NCBI GenBank assembly: GCA_964498075.1 | Contig: CAZCGA010000008.1 | Coordinates: forward strand, 26,763 to 90,762 | Reading direction: 5' to 3' | Source of the DNA: CAZCGA01 sp964498075 | GTDB taxonomy: Bacteria > Desulfobacterota > Binatia > HRBIN30 | DNA length: 64,000 nt | Part shown: positions 7,292 to 19,518 of the stretch, in pieces | How the letters are laid out: every line of letters begins with the position of its first letter | How positions within the stretch are numbered: position 1 is the first letter of the stretch | Notes under the pieces: generated by a model | The model's database searches: none | What the model was told of the DNA's origin: nothing | What the model saw: only the letters and a program-made list of their open reading frames with translations | Position numbers and translations under genes: made by a program

Positions 7292-9220
7292 ATGGAACCA
7301 CCACGATCGTCCCCGCTCCTTCCCGAGCACGCGGCGCTGCGCGCCATCGTCGAAGGCGTCGAGGCCGAGACCGGCGATGAATTCTTCCGCTCGCTGGTGC
7401 GCCATCTCGCGACGGCGCTCAGCGTGCAGTATTCCTTCGTCACCGAGTTCTCGGAGGATCGACGCAAGTTCCGCACGCTCGCCCTCTGGGGGCGGGGTCG
7501 CTTTCTGCCCAACCTCGAGGTTCCGTTGGACGGCACGCCGTGCGAGGCGGTGCTCAACGGCCAGATGTCACACCACCCGGCGGACCTCCAGGCGCTGTTC
7601 CCGGAGGACAAGGCACTGGTCGATTGGAAGGCTGAGAGCTACTGCGGCGTGCCCCTTCTGGATTCCTCCGGCGCCGTGGTCGGACACCTGGCGATCATCG
7701 ACGACGCGCCCATGCCCGACGGCCCGCGCGGCATCGCCATCATGCGGATCTTTGCCGCCCGCGCGCGTGCCGAGATCGAACGGATGCGGGTCGAGGCGGC
7801 GCTGCGGGTCAGTGAAGAACGCTTGTCGCGCGTCCTCTCATCGGCCATGGATGCCATCGTGACGATGGACCACGATGGCCGCATTGTCTTGTTCAACGCC
7901 GCCGCGGAGAAGATGTTCGAATGCCCGGCCCAGACTGCCATCGGCCAACCGCTGCAGCGTTTCCTGAGCGACGCATTTCGTACCGTGATTGACCGCTCGC
8001 TGCGCGCCTTCGAGCGCGGCGACCAGGCGCAGCCCTACGTGTGGGTGCCCGGGGGACTGACCGCCCGGCGCGCCGACGGCCGCGACTTTCCCATCGAAGG
8101 AACGGTGTCGCACGTGGAAGTGGCCGGCCGCAAGCTGTGTACCATCATCCTGCGGGACATCGATGAGCGTCGCCGGGCGGAAGCCGAGCTGCGCCAGCTG
8201 CACCTCCAACAGGAGTACCTGCAAGAAGAGATCAAGTCGGTGCACAACTTCGAAGAGATCGTCGGCGAGAGCCGGGCGCTCTCGGAAGTCCTCGACAAGG
8301 TCCGACTGGTGGCGCGTACCGACTCCGCGGTGTTGATCCTCGGCGAGACCGGCGCCGGCAAGGAGCTGATCGCGCGGGCGCTGCACTCGAACAGCCCGCG
8401 CAAGGACCGCCCGCTCATCAAGGTGAACTGTGCCGCCCTGCCCACCGGGCTCATCGAGAGCGAGCTGTTCGGGCACGAGAAGGGGGCATTCACCGGCGCC
8501 AGCGATCGGCGCATCGGGCGCTTCGAGCTGGCACACGGCGGAACGATCTTTCTGGACGAAATCGGCGAGATACCCCCGGAGGTGCAGGTGAAGCTGCTGC
8601 GGGTGCTGCAGGAGCACGAGTTCGAGCGCGTCGGCGGACACGACACCATCAAGGTCGACGTGCGGGTCATCGCTGCGACCAACCGCGATCTGGCGCGCGC
8701 CGCCGCGGAGGGGACGTATCGTGCCGACCTGTATTACCGCCTCAACGTCTTTCCCGTCCGGCTGCCGCCGCTGCGCGAGCGCCCCGAAGATATCCCGCTG
8801 CTGGTTCACTACTTCGTCGGCCGCTACGCGACCAAGATCGGCCGGCGAGTGGCGCGCGTGCCGAAGGACGCCATGCAGCGTCTCGTCAGCTACCACTGGC
8901 CGGGAAATGTGCGCGAGCTCGAGACCGTGATCGAGCGCGCGGTGATTCTGTCACCGGGAGCCGACCTCGATGTTCCCGCCGAGGTGCTGGCGGCGGGCGT
9001 CGGCGTTCAGCCGGCCGAGCCTGTGCCGATCACGCCGGTGGGCGCACCGGCCGGTCTCGAAGCGGTCGAGCGCAGTCACATCGTCGCGGTCCTGAAGCAA
9101 ACCAACTGGCGCGTCGACGGCCCGAGAGGCGCGGCGGGCATTCTGGGAATGCACCCGAGCACCCTGCGTAGCCGGATGAAGAAACTCGGCATCCGCCGCA
9201 GCGCCAGCGACCTTTCGTAG
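7292..9220 (+). CDS. Sigma-54-dependent transcriptional activator (GAF-PAS-AAA+-HTH)
   Basis: This bacterial enhancer-binding protein has 642 aa. A GAF domain spans about residues 15-165 and a PAS domain about 175-290 (SSAMDAIVTMDHDGRIVLFNAAA). The AAA+ domain, about 325-555, has Walker A GETGAGKE, the sigma-54 contact loop GAFTGA, Walker B GGTIFLDEIGE, and the R-finger/sensor region GNVRELETVIERAVI. The C-terminal Fis-type helix-turn-helix is LGMHPSTLRSRMKKLGI. It should activate sigma-54 promoters in response to a small-molecule or redox signal sensed by GAF or PAS. There is no receiver domain. Its target is not evident; the next gene is the STAS-ECF sigma factor, 135 nt downstream. Confidence 0.92.
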   Translation: MEPPRSSPLLPEHAALRAIVEGVEAETGDEFFRSLVRHLATALSVQYSFVTEFSEDRRKFRTLALWGRGRFLPNLEVPLDGTPCEAVLNGQMSHHPADLQALFPEDKALVDWKAESYCGVPLLDSSGAVVGHLAIIDDAPMPDGPRGIAIMRIFAARARAEIERMRVEAALRVSEERLSRVLSSAMDAIVTMDHDGRIVLFNAAAEKMFECPAQTAIGQPLQRFLSDAFRTVIDRSLRAFERGDQAQPYVWVPGGLTARRADGRDFPIEGTVSHVEVAGRKLCTIILRDIDERRRAEAELRQLHLQQEYLQEEIKSVHNFEEIVGESRALSEVLDKVRLVARTDSAVLILGETGAGKELIARALHSNSPRKDRPLIKVNCAALPTGLIESELFGHEKGAFTGASDRRIGRFELAHGGTIFLDEIGEIPPEVQVKLLRVLQEHEFERVGGHDTIKVDVRVIAATNRDLARAAAEGTYRADLYYRLNVFPVRLPPLRERPEDIPLLVHYFVGRYATKIGRRVARVPKDAMQRLVSYHWPGNVRELETVIERAVILSPGADLDVPAEVLAAGVGVQPAEPVPITPVGAPAGLEAVERSHIVAVLKQTNWRVDGPRGAAGILGMHPSTLRSRMKKLGIRRSASDLS

Positions 9221-9355
9221 ATCCGCGAAATACCGCGGGCACGCCCGCTGCAGTTCGTGGGTCGCGCCTCTTCCTGTGTCTTCCCACTCAGCGATCGAAG
9301 TCACGCCCGCGCGGTCCGGCCCTTGCTGCCTACCACAGTCAGAGTGAGGGACATT

Positions 9356-10249
9356 ATGATGGTGAGAATTACGGAGGTCGCAGCGACGCATGGGATGGCG
9401 CACTTGCGGGTTGAAGGACGGGGAACCGGGCATGCGGTGGGAGAGCTCCGTTCCGCCAGTGAAGCGGCCTTAGCGGCGAGACGAGGCCTAATGCTCGACG
9501 TCGCCGGCTTGACCTTCGTCGACCCGACGGGCATCGAGCTGCTGCGCGGCCTGGTACGGCGCGGCACTGTGTTGGTGGGCTGCTCCGGATTTCTCCACGA
9601 GCTGTTGCGTGGGAGCCAGATGCCGGCACTGGCACCCGCAACCGTAGCCGGTGAGCCGGACAGTGAAGCCGCGCTCATCGCGCGCCTGCGCCGCGGTGAC
9701 GGGGCGGCCTTCGAAACGCTGGTGCGGCAGTATGCCGGCCGCATGCTGGCGACGGCGCGCCGCATGCTGGGCAGCGACGAGGACGCGCAGGACGCCGTGC
9801 AGGATGCGTTTACCTCCGCCTTCAAGGCGATGAGCAGCTTCTCCGGCGCCGCCAAGCTGTCGACGTGGCTGCATCGCATCGTCGTCAACGCCGCCCTCAT
9901 GAAGCTCAGGACGCGCCGGCGCAAGCCGGAGGATTCCATCGAGGACCTGCTGCCGCAGTTCGACTCCGAAGGTCATTGGGTCGATTCGCCGGCGGAGTGG
10001 GGTGCGAGCGGCGACATCCTGCTGCAGCGCCGCGAGACCCGCGCCATGGTGCGCCGCTGCATCGAGAGTCTTCCGGACCCCTACCGCACCGTGCTCATGC
10101 TGCGCGACATCGAAGACCTCGACACCGAGGAAGTGGCGCAGTCTCTCGGCATCACGCCGAACGCGGTGAAGATCCGCCTGCACCGCGCGCGCCAGGCGTT
10201 GCGCACGCTGTTGGAGCGGGAGCTGGTGGCGCAAGAGCGCGGGCACTAA
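9356..10249 (+). CDS. ECF RNA polymerase sigma factor with N-terminal STAS-like domain
   Basis: From ATG 9356 (9359 also possible; GTGAGGG precedes) the protein is 297 aa. Residues about 1-85 look like a STAS/MlaB-type anti-sigma-antagonist domain: alternating strands and helices with LMLDVAGLTFVDPTGIELLR, where the usual D-S-S-G phosphosite reads D-P-T-G. Residues about 105-180 are sigma region 2 (DAQDAVQDAFTSAFKAM, STWLHRIVVNAAL) and about 235-290 are region 4 (YRTVLMLRDIEDLDTEEVAQSLGI, NAVKIRLHRARQALR). ECF sigma factors normally have about 170-200 aa with no STAS domain. A fused antagonist could titrate an anti-sigma factor; that is inference. Confidence 0.85.
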   Translation: MMVRITEVAATHGMAHLRVEGRGTGHAVGELRSASEAALAARRGLMLDVAGLTFVDPTGIELLRGLVRRGTVLVGCSGFLHELLRGSQMPALAPATVAGEPDSEAALIARLRRGDGAAFETLVRQYAGRMLATARRMLGSDEDAQDAVQDAFTSAFKAMSSFSGAAKLSTWLHRIVVNAALMKLRTRRRKPEDSIEDLLPQFDSEGHWVDSPAEWGASGDILLQRRETRAMVRRCIESLPDPYRTVLMLRDIEDLDTEEVAQSLGITPNAVKIRLHRARQALRTLLERELVAQERGH

Positions 10250-10341
10250 ACCGCGCAGTCGACGACCACGCACCGCAGCAGAGGCCGGTGTAACGTGCCA
10301 GGCGTGGCGTGTTCGACACGGTGAGGACGGCATGCTTCACC

Positions 10342-13023
<2,682 letters not shown>

Positions 13024-13688
13024 CGTCCTCTCCTTTGTCGGTCTACCGTCACGTGGGTGTATCAGCGGTCAGACAGCCCGCAAGCAAGGCCGGTTCAGCG
13101 AGCCATTCGAGATTGGTGTGACTGTCATCGGCCGCCGCCGCGAGGAATGTCGTCCCAACTGCAGATACCAGTTGGACGGCCCAGTGGAGCTGGAGCCGGG
13201 CGTCGACGAGGTCGGTTGGGGCACGCTCCCCGACGTGCAGCCAGCTAGTCGAAAGAGATGTCGACGGTTCGTTTCGCATCGGACCTTTAGCCAGCCGTTA
13301 CGGACAGAGCTAGACGGAGCACGACAGTGGTGTGTTCTCCGAGGGAAGCCATAACCGCTCCTTCCAATTGCGTGCTTCTTGGATGCGGCGGGGGCGTGCG
13401 CGGTTTCAGTGCGACCGACCAAGGCGGGCCGATTGGCGGGCGAGTCGGATCCTTCAATGCCTCCTCGGTATCTGTTCAGACGAGCATGGCTTTCTCCGGC
13501 GCGTGGCAGCGCGCCTCAACACGGTGCCCGTCAAGATCTCTGATTGCCAATCCCCCGCGCAAGCTGGTGCTCGTCGTGCAGCGCATTTTGCTTGCTGCAG
13601 CCCCCTTGCCGCGACGGACCATGTGTGCATAATGGGCGGCGTTTGCTTTTGCCCTTTGCGGCTTTCCGAAGACTCAGAGGAGGTCCGT
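13024..13688. other. Intergenic region (665 nt) without a supported gene
   Basis: I see no convincing coding sequence on either strand; the short open frames show no recognisable domain. The one structure I can point to is a hairpin at 13155-13175, with 7-nt perfect arms CCAACTG/CAGTTGG, a 7-nt loop and further pairing outside if one C is bulged. The region must hold the promoters of the GH63 gene (- strand) and the DUF4331 pair (+ strand). AGAGGAGGT just before 13689 is the ribosome site of the latter. Confidence 0.5.
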
Positions 13689-14414
13689 ATGCTGCACGCA
13701 CGGGTCAGCTGGAAGCTCTGCTTGATTATGCTGTCGGCCTTGTCGGTTGCGGTGGTGAGCGCCAACGCCGCCGACCACGAAGACTCGCCCTCGGTACGCC
13801 AGGACCCGACGTCGGACTTCGGCGACGTCCTGGCGTGGATGTCGCCGGATGCGAAAAAGCTCAACCTGCTGGCGTCGGTCGTGCGCCACGCTACGACGCA
13901 GAGCCGCTTCTCCGACGCCGCGCTCTACGTCTTCCACACTCGCAGCGCTCCCAGCTTCGGCGGGACGGCGGCGGCCGAGGTCAACGTCATCTGCTCGTTT
14001 GAAGGCACCACGACCCAGACGATCAGCTGCTGGGCGGGCAACACGAGCTTCGTCACCGGCGACGCCACCATCCCTGGCGGGCTCGTGAGCGGTGACGGCA
14101 AGCTGCGGGTCTTTGCCGGGCTGCGCAACGACGCCTTCTTCTTCAACTCCAGCGGCTTCAACGCCACGCGCGGCCTGGTGATCGACGCCCTCCCAACCTT
14201 GGGGCCGACCGCCGATGCCGCCGGCTGCCCGACGGTTGACAGCGGGACGTCGGCCGCGCTGGTAAATCAATTGATGAGCAGCCCCGATGGCAGTCCGGCC
14301 GTCGACGCGTTCGGGAACGCCAACATCCTTGTGCTGGCGACCCAGGTTGACAAGTCGATCGTCACGCCGGGAGGACCGATCGTCAGCGTGTGGGGCAGCA
14401 GCAATCGGCGGTAG
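13689..14414 (+). CDS. DUF4331-type secreted protein, N-terminal half
   Basis: From ATG 13689, preceded by AGAGGAGGTC, the protein is 241 aa with a signal peptide cleaved after about residue 27 (ALSVAVVSANA-ADHEDSP). The mature start ADHEDSPSV...DPTSDFGDVLAW and the later IVSVWGSSNRR correspond to the first half of DUF4331 proteins. The second half (Q-DRMGRxAINTALI) is absent here but begins the next gene, 16 nt downstream. DUF4331 has no proven biochemical function. Periplasmic or exported location is inferred from the signal sequence. Confidence 0.75.
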   Translation: MLHARVSWKLCLIMLSALSVAVVSANAADHEDSPSVRQDPTSDFGDVLAWMSPDAKKLNLLASVVRHATTQSRFSDAALYVFHTRSAPSFGGTAAAEVNVICSFEGTTTQTISCWAGNTSFVTGDATIPGGLVSGDGKLRVFAGLRNDAFFFNSSGFNATRGLVIDALPTLGPTADAAGCPTVDSGTSAALVNQLMSSPDGSPAVDAFGNANILVLATQVDKSIVTPGGPIVSVWGSSNRR

Positions 14415-14430
14415 CCGGGAGGGCGATCCC

Positions 14431-15609
14431 ATGCAACGGACGCACATTTTGTTGGCGGCCCCGCTTCTCGCGCTGTTCGTCGTTGCCGGTTGTGGGGACG
14501 ACGATGACGGGGGGACGGTGAGCAAGACTCCGCCGCCGCCGGCGATCGGGGTGCAAATCGATCGCATGGGCCGAGCGGCGATCAACACCGCCCTCATCGG
14601 TCCGTTCCGCGACAAGGGCGCGGGTGGCCCGCGCGGGATGCTGCAGGACACCTACAATGCGGCATCGGATCCGTCGCAATGGGCGACGTTCTTCGCCGGC
14701 GAAATCGCCAGTAACCTGGCGGTCTACGATGCGCTCGACACTGACTGCGGGAATCAGTTGCTCGCCGGTACGTCGGTGACGGCGAACCGCTACGCCACCC
14801 TGGCTGGTGTGCTTGCCGATGATCGGCTCTACGTCAATACCGCGTCGGGCACTTGCGGGACCTATCTCGCCGTTGAAGCGAACGCGACCGGATTGCTGCC
14901 GAACGACGACTGCGGCGGTCGTACACCGCTGTATGACACAGTCGACGTGAGCTATTCGGTGCTTGCCGCCGGGACGTTCGATGGGGTCACGGACGGCGTG
15001 CCGAAGGACTTCGACGGGACGGCGTCGACGGATCAGTTCCCGTTCTATGCCGCGCCGCTCCCGAGCCCGCCGCCACCGGCGCTGGGCGCGCAAATCGACC
15101 GCATGGGCCGGGCCGCGATCAACACCGCCCTCATCGGTCCGTTTCGTGACAAGGGCGGCGGCGGTGCGCGTGGGATGGTGCAGGACATGTATAACCAAGC
15201 CGCTGATCCGGCGCAGTGGGCGAGCGTGTTCTCATCGGAGGTCGCCGACAATCTGGCGATCTACGATGCGTTGGATACCACCTGCGGGAATCAATTGCTG
15301 GCCGGTACGTCCGCGACGGCGGACCGATACGACACCTTGGCGGGCGTGCTGGCGGACGATCAGTTGTACGTGAACAGCGCGTCGGGAACGTGCGCGACCT
15401 ATCTCGCCGTCGAGGCCAACGCGACCGGACTCTTGCCGAACAATGACTGCGGCGGCCGCACACCCTTGTACGACACGATCGACATCAGCTACTCGGTTCT
15501 CGCTGCCGGGACGTTCAGCGGCGTCACTGACGGGGTGCCGGTGGATGCCGATGGCACAGCGTCCGCGAGCCGGTTCCCGTTCTATGACGCACCGTTGCCA
15601 CTGCCGTAG
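14431..15609 (+). CDS. Lipoprotein with two tandem DUF4331 C-terminal halves
   Basis: From ATG 14431 the protein is 392 aa with a lipoprotein signal (LLALFVVAGC, Cys near residue 17). Two copies of a module of about 172 aa follow, each starting QIDRMGRAAINTALIGPFRDKG and ending GVTDGVP...F.FYxAPLP, separated by a Pro-rich linker (PSPPPPA). The copies are very alike in protein and DNA, so the duplication is recent or held by conversion. The module corresponds to the C-terminal half of DUF4331. It is tightly linked to the preceding gene, so the two lipid-anchored/exported proteins probably act together. Confidence 0.75.
   Translation: MQRTHILLAAPLLALFVVAGCGDDDDGGTVSKTPPPPAIGVQIDRMGRAAINTALIGPFRDKGAGGPRGMLQDTYNAASDPSQWATFFAGEIASNLAVYDALDTDCGNQLLAGTSVTANRYATLAGVLADDRLYVNTASGTCGTYLAVEANATGLLPNDDCGGRTPLYDTVDVSYSVLAAGTFDGVTDGVPKDFDGTASTDQFPFYAAPLPSPPPPALGAQIDRMGRAAINTALIGPFRDKGGGGARGMVQDMYNQAADPAQWASVFSSEVADNLAIYDALDTTCGNQLLAGTSATADRYDTLAGVLADDQLYVNSASGTCATYLAVEANATGLLPNNDCGGRTPLYDTIDISYSVLAAGTFSGVTDGVPVDADGTASASRFPFYDAPLPLP
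14554..15606 (+). repeat. Tandem duplication, 537-nt period, inside the DUF4331 lipoprotein gene
   Basis: The module beginning CAAATCGATCGCATGGGCCG at 14554 recurs at 15091 (CAAATCGACCGCATGGGCCG), an offset of 537 nt, or 179 codons. Similarity runs to the end of the gene, with conserved blocks such as ATCAACACCGCCCTCATCGG in both copies. The copies differ by scattered substitutions, so this is a true duplication and not an identical assembly repeat. Confidence 0.85.
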
Positions 15610-15660
15610 CGGGGTGGCGCCGGGCGCCACGCTTCCGCTCCCCTGACGGCCTCAACGCCC

Positions 15661-16830
15661 ATGGCGCCCTGGAGGCTGGCGGCGGCACTGATGGTGACTC
15701 TAGCCGCGTGCCGGGAGGGTCCTGCGCCAACGCATACACGGCGGGTTGCACCCGCCGAGGCGCCGCCCCGGGCGCAAAGCATCGTACACGCGCCGTTGTC
15801 TCAGGAGGAGCGACGTACCACGAGTGGCGCGATCGCGGTCGCCAATCTCGACGGCGAAATCGCTGATCTCGAGCGTATCCTTGCCACCCATCCCGGTAGC
15901 GTCGTCGAGATGAGCGCGCTGACCGACGCCCTGATCATGCGGGGCGAGTACCTAGGCCGGCTCGCCGATTACGATCGCGCCGCGGAGCTCGCCGATGGGG
16001 TGATGCGCGCCGCGCCTGCCGACGGCAGGGCGTACCTGTTGAGGGCCCGAATGCGCTCGACGTTTCACCACTTCACCGAGGCGCTGGCCGATCTTGCCGA
16101 GGCGCAACGCCATGGCGTCGGAGCCGAGCGCATCGACGCGGCCCGCGCGGACATCCTGCAAGCGCTCGGGCAGCTCGACGAGCCACTTCTCTTGCGCCGG
16201 CGCATCGCGGCGGAACGGCCGGACATCATCACGCTGGGCGCCGAGGCGTTGCTGCGCGGACGTCGCGGCGACGTTGCGGGGGCCGATCACCTCTTCATCG
16301 CGGCGCAGTATGCCTACCGCGATGTGTCGCCGTTTCCGTTCGCCTGGCTGTACTGTCGGCACGGGGAGATGTGGGAGCGCGCCGGCGACGTAGTGCACGC
16401 AAAAGAGCTCTACGAAGCGGCGCTGGCGCGGCTGCCCAGCTATGCGCTGGCGGCTGGCCACCTGGCGACGCTCGAAGCGGACGCGGGGCGGTACGAACGG
16501 GCGATCGAGGTCTTGCGCCCGCTGCTGGTGACGGCGGACGACCCCGAATACACCGGGCAGCTCATCGTCCTACTGCGCCAAACCGGGCAGAACGACGAGG
16601 CCGACCGCCTGCGCACACAGGCGAAGCAGCGCTTCGACACGTTGGCCGAGCTGCATCCCGAAGCCTTCGCTGCGAAGGCGGCGCGCTTTTGGCTCGGGCC
16701 CGGGGGCGACGCGCAGAAGGCGTTGCGGCTGGCGCGGCTCAACCTGCAAGCCCGCCAGACGTCCGACGCTTTCGAGCTGGCGGCCGAGGCCAGCCTGGCG
16801 GCCGGCGAGGCGAGTAGCGCGACGCGTTGA
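15661..16830 (+). CDS. TPR-repeat lipoprotein
   Basis: The 389-aa protein has a lipoprotein signal (MAPWRLAAALMVTLAAC, Cys17). The rest is helical with tetratricopeptide-like pairs: RLADYDRAAELADGVMRAAPADGRAYLLRARM, then TEALADLAEAQRHG, AKELYEAALARLPSYALAAGHLATLEADAGRYERAIEVLRPL, and more. It would be a scaffold facing the periplasm. It follows the DUF4331 lipoprotein by 51 nt on the same strand and probably shares its operon; linkage of DUF4331 and TPR genes suggests a common envelope complex (inference). Confidence 0.8.
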   Translation: MAPWRLAAALMVTLAACREGPAPTHTRRVAPAEAPPRAQSIVHAPLSQEERRTTSGAIAVANLDGEIADLERILATHPGSVVEMSALTDALIMRGEYLGRLADYDRAAELADGVMRAAPADGRAYLLRARMRSTFHHFTEALADLAEAQRHGVGAERIDAARADILQALGQLDEPLLLRRRIAAERPDIITLGAEALLRGRRGDVAGADHLFIAAQYAYRDVSPFPFAWLYCRHGEMWERAGDVVHAKELYEAALARLPSYALAAGHLATLEADAGRYERAIEVLRPLLVTADDPEYTGQLIVLLRQTGQNDEADRLRTQAKQRFDTLAELHPEAFAAKAARFWLGPGGDAQKALRLARLNLQARQTSDAFELAAEASLAAGEASSATR

Positions 16831-17003
16831 GGACATCGGATCCGCGAGCCCGCCGGAAGCCGCAGAGCCGCCAACGTCCGCGGCGGCTGGACACAAGCCC
16901 ACGTGCCCGGGTTCACTTTCACGTACTCCTTCGGCGGTCGCCGATGATGTCGGTGGAAGGATGAGCGACTGCCATTTGCGGGCGTTGTCTATGGCATGAC
17001 CCG

Positions 17004-18290
<1,287 letters not shown>

Positions 18291-19146
18291 CTCGAAGGTG
18301 ACCCGGGAAGCGGTTCCGCAACTCGTCGCGGGAGGACACCACCATCCACTGACGGTTCTGCATGACCCAATCGCACGCCGTGCCAGCCGCCGGCAAAACC
18401 GTGGGTCGCGTCGGTTCGGCCGTCGCGCTGCGCGGCGTCAGGAGATGCCCTTGTAGCCTGTCGCCCTCAATGGGCAGCTCGATCCCGAAGCGCTCGGTCG
18501 GCACCAGATCCCGTAGACACAGGGACATCGCTCCGAAGAGCTCGTCGCGTTCCAGATGGCGGCCAACCGCGGTGCTAACGTCGAGCAGCGCCTTGCGCTC
18601 CTGGCCCAGACGTTGGAGGTGCTCGTAGGCGAGGCAGCCGTCGAGAGCCACAGCCACCGCGCTCGCGATCTCGTCAAGCAACCGCCGCGAGTAGCCGTCA
18701 AACGCGCCTGCCGCGTGGGCCATGAAGCTGAGGGCACCGATGCAGCGCTCCTGCACCAGCAGCGGCAGCACGACGGCTGACTGCATACCCTCTTCGCCGA
18801 GTTTCCAGTGGGTCGTCGGGAAGCTCTCGCGGATCTGCTCGGGCGACGAGATCACCATCGCCTGCCGGTTCTGAATGACCCACGCCGGTACCGATCCCTC
18901 CGGGATACGCTCGCCCTCGAACAGCTTCTCGGCACCACGCACGGCGTAGACGCTGACCGCGGCGCCCTGCGAGTCGGGAACGAGAACAATGAGCCGATCG
19001 GCCGGCAGCACACCATCCACCGCCTCGGCGACCGCCGTGAAGAGCGCCTCGCGATCGCGGTGCTTACTCAACGTCTGGATGATCTGCAGCACCGCAGCCA
19101 GCTCAGCCTGAGTCAATTCAAATCGGCGGTCCGTGCGACTGATCAC

Positions 19147-19518
19147 GATCGACTTTCCCTCGACCTCGATCTGTAGTTCGGCCGGCGTGTGATCGAGAGC
19201 ATCCTCCCTGCCTTGGGAGCGGTCATGCGCCCTAACGCGTGAGAGCCGCCCCTGCCCAGGCGGAGGGATTCTAGGTCTGGTCTCGGCAATGATGCAAGCA
19301 GCCGTACGCCTAGTCTATCTCGACGACGGCACGACGCGCGTACCCGACTTCGACGTCGAGCTCCTCGACTACGACTGGTCGCTCAACGATCGTGACGGAA
19401 GGTCTTCGAGCGGCTGATGGTCTCGGGCGGGTTCAGCGAGGACCGGAGGGATGATCTGGCGCGCACGATCGTTGCCCGCCTACACGACAGAGATCCTCGG
19501 GCTATCCGCACCGGGCGC
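19147..19518. other. Intergenic region (372 nt)
   Basis: No gene with recognisable homology is seen. A 42-codon frame on the + strand (19289-19417, MMQAAVRLVYLDDGTTRVPD...) has acidic, evenly mixed composition, but no ribosome site or family match, so I do not call it. The region lies between two convergently placed ends: the 5' end of the sigma-54 activator and the 3' end of the coiled-coil membrane protein. Confidence 0.4.

Noticed and set aside
14554..15606. Tandem 537-nt repeat as an assembly artefact
   Set aside because: The copies differ by many substitutions that keep the protein sequence, so it is a real duplication.
19289..19417. 42-codon frame in the gap after the sigma-54 activator
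   Set aside because: No ribosome site and no family match; too short to support.
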